Positions 56,537-64,000 of a stretch of DNA of 64,000 nt are shown here, in pieces. Position 1 is the stretch's first letter; every line of letters begins with the position of its first letter. The notes beneath the pieces are model-generated. The model saw nothing but the letters and a program-made list of their open reading frames with translations, was not told where the DNA came from and ran no database searches. This DNA comes from Alphaproteobacteria bacterium (lineage in GTDB: Bacteria; Pseudomonadota; Alphaproteobacteria; Rhizobiales; Xanthobacteraceae): assembly GCA_037200445.1 (NCBI GenBank), contig JBBCGH010000001.1:3782001-3846000 (forward strand), in the 5' to 3' direction. Position numbers and translations under genes: made by a program.

Positions 56537-56791
56537 ATGCCGAGCGAACGGTATTACCGGCAGCAGGCCGTGGCGCTGCTGTCGTGGGCACGCGCCACGC
56601 ACGACAGGACGTGGGCGCGTATCTTGCGCCAACGCGCAGCCTATGAGCTGGAACGCGCAGCCGACGATCGCACCAAGATCACCGATCTCAATCCGCTGTT
56701 GGCTGATTTCAACGAGCAGCAGCTGCGCAAGATGATGTCAGCGCCGCATTTCCGCGGGGATGAACCGTCATCAGAACAGCCGAAAGAGTGA
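56537..56791 (+). CDS. Small helical protein, unknown function
   Basis: This 84-residue protein starts MPSERYYRQQAVALLSWARA, continues HDRTWARILRQRAAYELERA, then a segment DRTKITDLNPLLADFNEQQL. Its all-helical, charged character is like that of many small rhizobial proteins of unknown role. GGCAGGATCA precedes the ATG. Confidence 0.55.
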   Translation: MPSERYYRQQAVALLSWARATHDRTWARILRQRAAYELERAADDRTKITDLNPLLADFNEQQLRKMMSAPHFRGDEPSSEQPKE

Positions 56792-56813
56792 CTGAGCTGC
56801 GGTTCTCTCCGGC

Positions 56814-56900
56814 TCAGGTCAGCAGCATCATCACGATGATCGCAATGGCGAGCGCGATCGAGCATGCCCCAGCGGCATAAACGGTCCAGTGCGGCGACAT
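56814..56900 (-). CDS. 28-residue single-helix mini-protein
   Basis: On the minus strand the frame encodes MSPHWTVYAAGACSIALAIA followed by IIVMMLLT. The H-W-T-V-Y-A-A lead resembles the DWKLYVAA lead of the plus-strand mini-proteins. One hydrophobic helix follows. It converges with the 84-residue gene. The ribosome site is weak (AAGATTCCCAC). Confidence 0.45.
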   Translation of the reverse strand: MSPHWTVYAAGACSIALAIAIIVMMLLT

Positions 56901-57095
56901 GTGGGAATCTTGCGGCGTGCGCTGCGGTGGAACCATCAGACCAGCAGTCGCCTGACCGACGCTTTGGCGTTCAGGCGTGAGCCAAACGGGTAATTGAGCG
57001 GCCTCCCCGTACCGCGGCAATGCGCTCCAAAAATCGCGGCTCAGCTCAGAACCACATGCCTGCGCGAGGAGACGAACGGGCAGGAGGACGGTGTC

Positions 57096-57185
57096 ATGTT
57101 CTATGCGTTCCTCATCACCGCCAATGCCACCTATCTTGGGCTCCTGACTTATTCGCTCGGCCTGTTCAACGTCGTCTGGCACTGA
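57096..57185 (+). CDS. 29-residue single-helix mini-protein
   Basis: It encodes MFYAFLITANATYLGLLTYS followed by LGLFNVVWH. It has the best ribosome site of the set (CAGGAGGACGGTGTC before ATG). Aromatic residues are spread along one helix. With its ribosome site this is the most convincing mini-protein in the 54.7-57.2 kb stretch. Confidence 0.55.
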   Translation: MFYAFLITANATYLGLLTYSLGLFNVVWH

Positions 57186-57282
57186 GCCGGATCGGCGCGA
57201 GGACCACCGGCCCGCAAGCGACCGATGCGCCGGTGCCCCCGCGGCGCGCAGCCCGCGACATATCGGCAAGCGCCGCGCATGC

Positions 57283-57609
57283 TCACTTCTTGCAGGCGTC
57301 GTTCATCTGGCGTGTGAAATCCGCGAGCGCCGTGTTCGTCTGCGCGACATTTTTCGCCTTGTTGGCGCTAGTGTCGCACCGGGCGAACACTTTGCTCACC
57401 TGGCCGAGCGAGGCGACGTGCCGCCGATAGGCCGCGCATTTCGCCGCAGGCGCGGCGCTCGCGGCGGCGTTGAGCGCAGAGCGCGACTTGCTGAAGTCCT
57501 GGTCGGCCTTGATCAGGTCGTCGCGGCAGGCCGCGGACGCCGCCGCGGTCCAGCATGCGACGATGAGACAGCCGAACGCGGTCCGCATCAACTTGATTTT
57601 GAAACGCAC
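57283..57609 (-). CDS. Small secreted Cys-containing protein
   Basis: This 108-residue protein starts with GTG at 57609, 4 nt after AGGAGGG. A signal peptide follows (RFKIKLMRTAFGCLIVACWT, cleavage after ASA). The mature domain has four Cys (AACRDDL, AAKCAAY, FARCDTS, NDACKK), probably two disulfides, on an Ala-rich helical scaffold. I do not recognise the family; similar small periplasmic proteins occur in Bradyrhizobium. Confidence 0.65.
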   Translation of the reverse strand: MRFKIKLMRTAFGCLIVACWTAAASAACRDDLIKADQDFSKSRSALNAAASAAPAAKCAAYRRHVASLGQVSKVFARCDTSANKAKNVAQTNTALADFTRQMNDACKK

Positions 57610-57719
57610 ATTACCCTCCTGACCGGCCACGGCTCAGTGTTTAGGTGAAGACCGTGCGCCACGCCAGCGGCTGGCGCGCACGAAATTGTCAGCTATCCTG
57701 GGGTGATCGAGGCGCTCGT

Positions 57720-58562
57720 ATGCCGGTCATCCTCGTTGTCACGATACTGCTGGGAGCAGTCTTTGCGCAGGCCGCGCGCGCCGACGATCTGGTGCGGTTC
57801 GACAGCGCCTCCTATCGTATCGGCGAACTTCAGCAGCGGCTGGCACGATTGCGCGGCGAGACGATCGCACCACGGCCCGCCACGATCATCGAGGGATATC
57901 TCTCGAAGCCTGACGGCGACGGCCCCTTCCCGGCCGTCGTGTCGCTCCATGGCTGCAACGGACTGTCGCACAGCTCGCCTATGGCTGCGGCCAAGTATCT
58001 CAACTCAGTCGGCTACGTGTCGCTGGTCGTCGACAGCTTCGCGACGCGCGGGATCAAGGAAGCCTGCATCTCGCCCATGCCGAACCGGCACGCCGATGCG
58101 CTGGGCGCGCTCGTCTATCTGTCGAAGCTTCCCTTCGTGGATATCGCGCACATCGCGCTGATCGGCCGCTCGCAGGGCGGCATCGTGGGGCTGCAGGTCG
58201 CCTCGGTCCAGCCGGTCGATGTCTACGACATTCCTGACGATCTCGCCTACAAGGCCATCGTTGCATTCTACCCCTGGTGCGGCGCCGCCGCCGATGAGCT
58301 GGTAATTCCGACGCTGGTGATGGTCGGCGATGCCGACGACTGGTCGCCCGTGAAGGATTGCGAGCGCTGGATGGCGCGGCGCGCCGGACGCGGTGCGCCG
58401 GTCACGTTCATCGTGTTCCCGGGCGCGTACCACGCGTTTGACGTTGCGGCCGTAGGCGACGGGATGGAGATGTTCGGACACAAGTTGAAATACGATCCGG
58501 ACGCGGCCAGACGCGCGAATGCCGAGGTCCGGGAATTTCTGCGGCTACGGCTTTCGAGGTAA
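57720..58562 (+). CDS. Secreted dienelactone hydrolase-like alpha/beta hydrolase
   Basis: This 280-residue protein begins with a signal peptide (MPVILVVTILLGAVFAQAAR). The hydrolase core shows PAVVSLHGCNGLSHSSP near residue 78 and IALIGRSQGGIVGLQ near residue 148 (nucleophile Ser in GRSQGG). The acid lies in LVMVGDADDWSPVKDCE near residue 202, and the catalytic His in FPGAYHAFDV near residue 238. Classical dienelactone hydrolases use Cys; here Ser replaces it. The substrate is unknown. The ATG at 57720 is chosen because the signal peptide begins there. Confidence 0.82.
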   Translation: MPVILVVTILLGAVFAQAARADDLVRFDSASYRIGELQQRLARLRGETIAPRPATIIEGYLSKPDGDGPFPAVVSLHGCNGLSHSSPMAAAKYLNSVGYVSLVVDSFATRGIKEACISPMPNRHADALGALVYLSKLPFVDIAHIALIGRSQGGIVGLQVASVQPVDVYDIPDDLAYKAIVAFYPWCGAAADELVIPTLVMVGDADDWSPVKDCERWMARRAGRGAPVTFIVFPGAYHAFDVAAVGDGMEMFGHKLKYDPDAARRANAEVREFLRLRLSR

Positions 58563-58667
58563 CCGGCACCGTTCAAATTTAAGTCGGTTTTCCCGGTATG
58601 ATTGTTTCGCGGCGTTCGATTGATTTATCATCACCGTCATCGACGGTGACATTCTCGGGAGGCTCTC

Positions 58668-61547
58668 ATGCGAGCGGCTTTGCGCCTTTCGTTAGCAAGC
58701 ATTACTGCGTTCGGTACCCTGCTTTCGGTACCGGTCGCCCGCGCCGAGGACAGCGACAGCGATATCCGCAAGGCGTGCCTCGAGATCCTGGCGCGCGGAC
58801 CGCGCCTGATCGCCGAGAACCGCACCGATCGTTTCCAGGGCAAGGTCTCCTACGACGCGGTGGCGCGCTGCCGCGGCGGCGCCAACGCGGTTGCGAAGCG
58901 CAACACGCCCTGGCTCGACTGGTCGAACTACTGGGCGACGGGCGATGCCGCCTCGCGGTCGGACAAAAGCGACAGCACGACGTTTCCGATCCCGCCGTTG
59001 CTCAAGCATCTGATCGACCGCAACACCCGCGGCGTCGACGGCGCGCTGATGGACATCGAGTATCAGCGCATGGAGCTGATCAAGTTCAACCTGTTCGATA
59101 ACAGGACCTTCCAGCAATACGTAACCGGCCGGAAGGACGGCAAGGAGACGATCGAAGGCCCCATCCTGAAGACCTGGAAGGAGATGCGGCTTCCCGCCAA
59201 CGATCCGAACGTCACGACCGACGCGAAGACCGGCGATCAGACCTGCAAAGGCCAGGCGATCCGCTTCCGCACGCTCAGCGGCATCTGCAACGACATCAAG
59301 AATCCCGCGATGGGCTCGACCGGCCAGCTGTTCGGCCGGCAGGCGCAGTTCGAAACCACCTACCCCGATCTCGGCCTCGACCAGCTCGCCAAGAACCGGC
59401 ATGGCGACCGGCTCTCGCTGCTCAAGCCCGATCCGCAGGTGATCAGCAGAAAGCTGTTCACGCGCGATCAGTCGCATGCGCCGAACTGCAACAAGGGCCA
59501 CGGCTCCGCAGGCGCGGACAGCGACTGCGACTACAAGAAGGCGCCGTTCTTCAATGTGGTCGCCGCGTTCTGGATCCAGTTCATGACGCATGACTGGTTC
59601 AGCCACATGGAGGATGCGCGCAACGATCTGACGCGCAGCACCGCCATGGGATGTGCGAGCGAACGCGTCAACAATGCCGAGCAGCCGATCACGCCGGCGC
59701 GTGCCGAGCAGCTGGGCTGCCGGCCTACCGACAAGATGGAAGCCGCGCTGTTCGCCGAGAAAGGCGCGCCGCCCACCTTCAAATACGACAACAAGACCTA
59801 CATGGCGCGCTCGCCCGGCACGATGCGCAATCTCAACACCGCCTGGTGGGACGCCTCGCAGATCTACGGCTACGACGACAATTCGCGCCGCCGCATGCGG
59901 CGCGATCCCGCAGATCCGGCCAAGCTGGAGCTCGTAAACCAGCACTCGGGCACGATCGGTGACGAGCAAGGATATCTGCCCGAGTTCGGCCCCGCCTGCG
60001 CGGGCGGCGCGCCGGCAAGCGGCTGCGATCCGATCCGCCCCGAATGGGCCGGGCAGGAAGCCGCCGCCGTCCCCGACAACTGGTCGATCGGGATGTCGTT
60101 CCTGCACACCGTGTTCGTGCGCGAGCACAACGCGATCGTGAATGGGTTCCGCAAGTTCGCGCGCGACAATGCGGAAGAGGATTCAGGGCTCCGCAACCCG
60201 GAGCGGCCTTCCGACCCGATCCCTTACGGCAAAATCACCAACGACGAACTGTTCGAGATCGCGCGGCTGATCGTGGCCGCCGAGATCGCCAAGATCCACA
60301 CCATCGAGTGGACCCCGCAGCTCCTCTACGACGAGCCGCTCTATATCGGCATGAATGCCAACTGGTCCGGCGTGTTCAAGGACGATGACCTTGCGACCAA
60401 GGTCACGCAGCGGATCGTGCGCAAGCTTGCCGACTCAACCAACCCCAAGCTCGCCAACCAGTTCTTTTCGGCACTTTCCGCGGGCCCCGGTATTTTCGGC
60501 GCGGGCAGCGATCTCGCCTATCCGGCCGGCATCAACGCCGGACCCAATCACTTCGGCGCTCCGTTCAATTTCCCCGAGGAGTTCGTCTCGGTCTACCGGC
60601 TGCATCCGCTGGTGCCGGACATGATCGAGTACCGCGAGCTCTCCGACCCGAACAAGATCCTGAAGCATGTTCCGGTGATCGACACCTTCCGCGGCAAGGC
60701 GACGGGAAAGATGCGCGAGGCCGGGCTGTCGAACTGGGCGCTCTCGATGGGGCGTCAGCGGCTCGGCCTGCTCGAACTCAACAATCATCCGCAGTTCCTG
60801 CAGAACCTCGATATCCGGCCGCGCTTCGATGTCACGCTCGACGTGGCGGCGCTCGATATCATCCGCGACCGCGAGCACGGCGTGCCGCGCTTCAACGAGT
60901 TCCGCCGCCAGATCGGGTTGCGCCAGCTCACGAGCTTCGACGATTTCATCGACAAGACGCTGCCGCCGGACTCGGCCACGCGCAAGGAGCAGGAGCGCAA
61001 TGCCGCCACGCTGCGCGAGACCTATGGCCAGCACACATGCGACGCCAGCAAGGTCATCACGGCCGCGCAGCTCGATAAGGACAACAAGCCGATCACCGAC
61101 TGCCTCGGCCAGCCGAACGGCAGCACGGTCGACAATGTCGAAGACGTGGACATCACGGTCGGCTTCCTCGGCGAGCCGGTGCGTCCGCACGGCTACGCGA
61201 TCTCGGAGACCCAGTTCCAGATCTTCATCCTGAACGCGTCGCGGCGGCTCTTCTCCGACCGCTTCTTCACCTCGAGCTTCCGGCCCGAGTTCTACACCCA
61301 GTTCGGCGTCGAGTGGGTCATGAACAACGGGCCCGACGGCACGGTCATGGAAGAGGGCGAGCCGAACGGCCACAGGCAGGAAGTGCTGCCGCTGAAGCGC
61401 GTGCTGTTGCGCGTGATGCCCGAGCTCAAGGACGAGCTGAAGCTCGTCGTCAACGCCTTCGATCCGTGGTCGCGCGATCGCGGCCAATACTACACCCTCG
61501 GCTGGAAGCCGCGGCCCGGCGCGGAGAGCGATCCGGCGTTCAAGTAG
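58668..61547 (+). CDS. Animal-type haem peroxidase, alpha-dioxygenase-like, secreted
   Basis: This 959-residue protein has a signal peptide (RLSLASITAFGTLLSVPVAR, cleavage near ARA). Distal-His motif FWIQFMTHDWFSHME (His308) is close to plant fatty-acid alpha-dioxygenases. MSFLHTVFVREHNAIVN near residue 476 is the next family segment. EFVSVYRLHPLVPD gives the proximal His646 and Tyr643, which matches the catalytic Tyr position of cyclooxygenases and alpha-dioxygenases. The substrate could be a fatty acid or halide/peroxide; sequence cannot decide. It is about 300 residues longer than plant enzymes, mostly at the N-terminus and in loops. The ATG has CTCGGGAGGCTCTC upstream. Confidence 0.88.
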   Translation: MRAALRLSLASITAFGTLLSVPVARAEDSDSDIRKACLEILARGPRLIAENRTDRFQGKVSYDAVARCRGGANAVAKRNTPWLDWSNYWATGDAASRSDKSDSTTFPIPPLLKHLIDRNTRGVDGALMDIEYQRMELIKFNLFDNRTFQQYVTGRKDGKETIEGPILKTWKEMRLPANDPNVTTDAKTGDQTCKGQAIRFRTLSGICNDIKNPAMGSTGQLFGRQAQFETTYPDLGLDQLAKNRHGDRLSLLKPDPQVISRKLFTRDQSHAPNCNKGHGSAGADSDCDYKKAPFFNVVAAFWIQFMTHDWFSHMEDARNDLTRSTAMGCASERVNNAEQPITPARAEQLGCRPTDKMEAALFAEKGAPPTFKYDNKTYMARSPGTMRNLNTAWWDASQIYGYDDNSRRRMRRDPADPAKLELVNQHSGTIGDEQGYLPEFGPACAGGAPASGCDPIRPEWAGQEAAAVPDNWSIGMSFLHTVFVREHNAIVNGFRKFARDNAEEDSGLRNPERPSDPIPYGKITNDELFEIARLIVAAEIAKIHTIEWTPQLLYDEPLYIGMNANWSGVFKDDDLATKVTQRIVRKLADSTNPKLANQFFSALSAGPGIFGAGSDLAYPAGINAGPNHFGAPFNFPEEFVSVYRLHPLVPDMIEYRELSDPNKILKHVPVIDTFRGKATGKMREAGLSNWALSMGRQRLGLLELNNHPQFLQNLDIRPRFDVTLDVAALDIIRDREHGVPRFNEFRRQIGLRQLTSFDDFIDKTLPPDSATRKEQERNAATLRETYGQHTCDASKVITAAQLDKDNKPITDCLGQPNGSTVDNVEDVDITVGFLGEPVRPHGYAISETQFQIFILNASRRLFSDRFFTSSFRPEFYTQFGVEWVMNNGPDGTVMEEGEPNGHRQEVLPLKRVLLRVMPELKDELKLVVNAFDPWSRDRGQYYTLGWKPRPGAESDPAFK

Positions 61548-61608
61548 CGGGCACTCATCAACGGAATGAACTTTTCGGCGACGTCGCTCATGCCCTATCG
61601 TGGAGGGC

Positions 61609-62058
61609 ATGAGCGACAACCTGAGCAAGCCCGTCACCGGACGCTGCCTGTGCGGCGACATCCGCTACGAATATCGCGGCGCGCCGCTGAAGATCCTGCA
61701 TTGCCACTGCGAGAGTTGCCGGCGGCACACCTCCTCGCCAGTCGCGACCTTCGTGTGCGTGTCGGGCGACAGTTTCCGCATTGTGCAAGGCAAGCCCGTC
61801 GCCTACGCCTCCTCGCCCGGGGTCTCGCGCACCCATTGCGGCCGCTGCGGCTCGCCCATGACCTACACGTCCAACCGCAACACCCAGGTCGACATCTACG
61901 TCGGCACACTCGACGATCCGGGCACGATCGTCCCGACCTACCACGCCTTCACCGAAGAGCAGCTTTCCTGGTTCGAGATCGCTGACGCGCTGCCGCGCTT
62001 CGCGCAAGGCAGCATCGGCAAGCAGCCGGTGCGCCACGGCCCGAAGCCGATCAAGTAA
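61609..62058 (+). CDS. GFA family (CENP-V/glutathione-dependent formaldehyde-activating-like) protein
   Basis: This 149-residue zinc protein carries GRCLCGDIRYEYRG near residue 11, HCHCESCRRHTSSP near residue 31 and THCGRCGSPMTYTS near residue 74. Together they give the seven or so Cys ligands of the GFA fold. It ends with LPRFAQGSIGKQP. The biochemical role of most GFA proteins is unsettled. GGAGGG lies only 1 nt before this ATG, so a GTG at 61600 is an alternative start. It follows the peroxidase on the same strand. Confidence 0.88.
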   Translation: MSDNLSKPVTGRCLCGDIRYEYRGAPLKILHCHCESCRRHTSSPVATFVCVSGDSFRIVQGKPVAYASSPGVSRTHCGRCGSPMTYTSNRNTQVDIYVGTLDDPGTIVPTYHAFTEEQLSWFEIADALPRFAQGSIGKQPVRHGPKPIK

Positions 62059-62064
62059 GCCGCG

Positions 62065-62805
62065 GTGCTGGCGCTCCCCTCCTGGCAGCTCGCCTATTGC
62101 TGTGTGGTCATCGTTGCGGCCTATGCGGTGCGCGGCGGCACAGGGTTCGGCTCGGCCGCCGCGATGCCGCTGCTCGCGCTCGTCGTTCCGCTGAAAATTC
62201 TCGTGCCCGTATGGACCCTGCTCGGTGTTGCCTCTTCGGTCACCATCGTGGCGGACGACTACCGCCAGGTCGCGTGGCGCGAAATGGTGGGCACCGTGCC
62301 CGCCGGTTTGATCGGCATCGCGGCCGGGCTCTACGTCTTCAAGACGCTCGATACGCGCACTCTTACGCTGGGCCTGGGCGCGCTGGTCATCGCCTACGGC
62401 TGCTGGTCGCTCTGGACGACGACGCGCGCGACGACGAAGCCGCTCCGGTCTCCCATTCTGGCGCACGCCGCAGGCTTCCTCGGCGGGCTCGTCGGCACCA
62501 CCTTCGGCACGATGGCGAGCATCTTTTACGCGATCTATTTCGACGCCATCCGTCTCGCCAAGGCGAATTTTCGCGCCACCATGTCCGCCATGATGTTGAC
62601 GCTCAGCGTCTTACGGGGCGCCGGCTATTTCGCGGTCGGCGAGTTCGGCCGCGATGCGCTGATCGCGTTCGCGTTCGCCTTTCCGCTGATGCTCCTTGGA
62701 ATCTTCATCGGCGACCGCTTCCACGCCGACATGCCGGAGACGGCGTTCCGCCGCGCTGTCGCGGTCCTGCTCGTCATCAGCGGCGCGGCGCTGCTCGCGA
62801 AATGA
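62065..62805 (+). CDS. TauE/SafE family sulfite/organosulfonate exporter-like permease
   Basis: This 246-residue protein starts with GTG and has about eight hydrophobic helices. The paired TauE/SafE motifs are visible: RGGTGFGSAAAMPLLALVVP near residue 24 and GFLGGLVGTTFGTMASIFYA near residue 138. ANFRATMSAMMLTLSVLRGAG (in parts) follows. Members export sulfite, sulfonates or related anions. It lies 6 bp after the GFA gene, so the two are probably cotranscribed. Confidence 0.86.
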   Translation: MLALPSWQLAYCCVVIVAAYAVRGGTGFGSAAAMPLLALVVPLKILVPVWTLLGVASSVTIVADDYRQVAWREMVGTVPAGLIGIAAGLYVFKTLDTRTLTLGLGALVIAYGCWSLWTTTRATTKPLRSPILAHAAGFLGGLVGTTFGTMASIFYAIYFDAIRLAKANFRATMSAMMLTLSVLRGAGYFAVGEFGRDALIAFAFAFPLMLLGIFIGDRFHADMPETAFRRAVAVLLVISGAALLAK

Positions 62806-62831
62806 ACGAAGGCTGGACGGCGCCGTGCAAC

Positions 62832-63734
62832 TCACTCCGCGAAGAACGAACGCAAGAGCGCGTTCACCTTCTCGGGCGCCTCGACCTCCGGCAGGTGGCC
62901 GACGCCCTCCAGAATTTCGAGCTTGGCCTTCGGCATGGCCTTGGCGAGCACCGCGGCATTCCGGTCGATCGGGTTCACGCGGTCCTCGCTGCCGGAGATC
63001 ATCAGCACCGGCGCGGTGACTTGTCGCGCCACGGTCTCGGGATCGTAGCCGTCCGCCATTCCGAGCTTCACGCCATGCATGAAGCCGCGCGGATTGGTGG
63101 CGCGCAGCACCTCGGCGACCAGCGCCTTGGTTTCCGCCGACGCATTCTTCGCGAGCAGCGCATCGACCCGCGCGCCGAAGCCGTAGCCGCCCTTGGCGAC
63201 CTGCGCCTCGCGCGCCGCGACGATCTTGCCCTTCTCCTCTTCGCTCATGCCCTTCGGGCCGATGCCGGTGCCGGTCATCGCGAGGCGGATCACGCGACTT
63301 GGATAATGGATCGCAAAGCACTGCGCGACACGGCTGCCGAATGAATTCCCCACGAGATTGACCCGATCGAGTTTGAGGCTCCCGAGGAAATCCGCGAGCG
63401 CGTCCGCGTAATCCTTGCAACCCGGCCAGTCGGTCTTGAAGCCATCCGAGAGAATGTAGCCCGGCGCGTTCCACGCGACGACGCGGAATGCATCCGACAG
63501 GCCGGAGAACTGGAAGCGCCAGTGCATCGAGTTGGCGCCGACGCCGTGCAGCAGCACCAGCGCCGGGGCGTCCGCCCTGCCCGCCTCCATGTAGCTCCAG
63601 CGGTCCCCCAGATAATTCTCCCGAGCGGAAATCTCGGCGAATTTCAGCTCGGGGAGCGGCGGGATCCTTGTCTGTGCCTGGGTGGCCGAAGTCATCAATA
63701 ACGCCGCAGCGGAAATCAGCAATCGCGCAAGCAT
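62832..63734 (-). CDS. Exported alpha/beta hydrolase
   Basis: This 300-residue hydrolase begins with a signal peptide ([20 protein letters not shown]). The core reads [20 protein letters not shown] near residue 58, [14 protein letters not shown] near residue 85, [15 protein letters not shown] near residue 125 (nucleophile Ser in GNSFGS) and [12 protein letters not shown] near residue 245. The His lies in [13 protein letters not shown] near the end. It is like haloalkane dehalogenase/epoxide hydrolase-type esterases. It lies 13 bp after another hydrolase gene on the same strand. Confidence 0.87.
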   Translation of the reverse strand: MLARLLISAAALLMTSATQAQTRIPPLPELKFAEISARENYLGDRWSYMEAGRADAPALVLLHGVGANSMHWRFQFSGLSDAFRVVAWNAPGYILSDGFKTDWPGCKDYADALADFLGSLKLDRVNLVGNSFGSRVAQCFAIHYPSRVIRLAMTGTGIGPKGMSEEEKGKIVAAREAQVAKGGYGFGARVDALLAKNASAETKALVAEVLRATNPRGFMHGVKLGMADGYDPETVARQVTAPVLMISGSEDRVNPIDRNAAVLAKAMPKAKLEILEGVGHLPEVEAPEKVNALLRSFFAE

Positions 63735-63747
63735 TGGATCCTCCCGC

Positions 63748-64000
63748 CTACGCCGGGCTCAACTTCATCTGTTCGAGCGCGGCGCGGCCGAGCAGGCCAT
63801 AAGGGTTGGCCATCGTTTCGATGATCTCGAAATGATTGTATCCCTCGGCCACCAGGAGCGTGACCGGTTTCCCTGCCGCCTTCACGGCTGCCGCGAACTC
63901 GCGCGTCTGGCGCTGGAATTCGGGCGTCTCGAGCGTGCCGTAAGCAAGCACGAGCGGTGCATTGAGTCGGTCCAGATGCCGCTGCGTGCTGAGCGCCTGT
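63748..64000 (-). CDS. Alpha/beta hydrolase, C-terminal part (partial at window edge)
   Basis: Only the last 83 residues are inside the window. They read [20 protein letters not shown] (acid-residue region), [20 protein letters not shown] (catalytic His in GYNHFEI) and end [10 protein letters not shown]. The H-F-E-I segment resembles kynurenine formamidase/esterase-type alpha/beta hydrolases. The nucleophile lies beyond the window. It is immediately upstream of the exported hydrolase and probably in the same operon. Confidence 0.75.
   Translation of the reverse strand, partial: QALSTQRHLDRLNAPLVLAYGTLETPEFQRQTREFAAAVKAAGKPVTLLVAEGYNHFEIIETMANPYGLLGRAALEQMKLSPA

Noticed and set aside
58692-60128. 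478-codon minus-strand frame
   Set aside because: Antisense shadow of the haem peroxidase gene, with no domain character.

Overview
The window is high-GC DNA that reads as an alphaproteobacterium of the order Hyphomicrobiales (Bradyrhizobium/Xanthobacteraceae-like). The signs are an alphaproteobacterial F1-ATPase zeta-type regulator (DUF1476), a GAAC-N7-GAAC type SOS box in front of recA, a TrmJ fused to a DUF559-like domain, a dimeric isocitrate dehydrogenase of the eukaryotic-like NADP class, and the 'ATGATCCCGAAAAG' dispersed repeat typical of these genomes. It looks chromosomal and mostly housekeeping. A short patch of accessory or phage-like DNA follows recA.

Layout. 1-5.5 kb: a form II CO-dehydrogenase-like molybdenum hydroxylase (coxL partial, coxS, coxG) interleaved with an FkbM methyltransferase and a TTC38-like TPR protein. 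5.5-10.4 kb: aromatic catabolism (enol-lactonase-like hydrolase, AraC regulator, two-component flavin monooxygenase hpaBC). 10.5-17.2 kb: a sterol-desaturase-like enzyme, then a branched-chain amino acid type ABC transporter (livHMGF, a DUF6867 membrane protein, substrate-binding protein). 17.2-23.4 kb: a tract rich in single-base frame breaks (amidase, HAD hydrolase, substrate-binding protein, ccdA tail, D-amino-acid dehydrogenase-like gene). 23.5-29.6 kb: BASS-like transporter, EF-hand protein, rpe, a flavin monooxygenase, purB, an SH3 protein. 29.7-32.1 kb: a redoxin gene with an in-frame TGA at its redox-Cys position, then an FTR1 iron permease and a cupredoxin-fold protein. 32.3-40.6 kb: murI, rpsD, grxD, bolA, purLQS, purC, the zeta-like gene and trmJ. 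40.7-51.1 kb: two unrelated NADP-isocitrate dehydrogenases, small redox and secreted proteins, alaS and recA.

51.2-53.4 kb is a mosaic: possible IS-end repeats, a lipoprotein, a P63C-domain (phage-associated) gene, a strikingly symmetric divergent promoter/operator, a short promoter-terminator unit, a tRNA-like gene with a non-U33 anticodon loop, and transposase and regulator fragments. 53.5-57.2 kb is gene-poor by ordinary annotation but holds at least seven reading frames of 26-35 codons that each encode one hydrophobic helix. 57.3-64 kb returns to ordinary genes: a dienelactone-hydrolase-like protein, a large alpha-dioxygenase/animal-type haem peroxidase, a GFA-domain protein, a TauE-like exporter and two alpha/beta hydrolases.

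The most interesting observation is the redoxin gene at 29758-30855. It reads W-A-S-W-(TGA)-G-C, the frame is intact on both sides, and a hairpin with a bulged U and a GU-containing loop begins 12 nt after the TGA, as in a bacterial SECIS element. A selenoprotein is the best reading. A caveat applies: other genes in the window carry one-base indels, including purL, which should be essential for growth without added purines, so part of the damage may be sequencing or assembly error.
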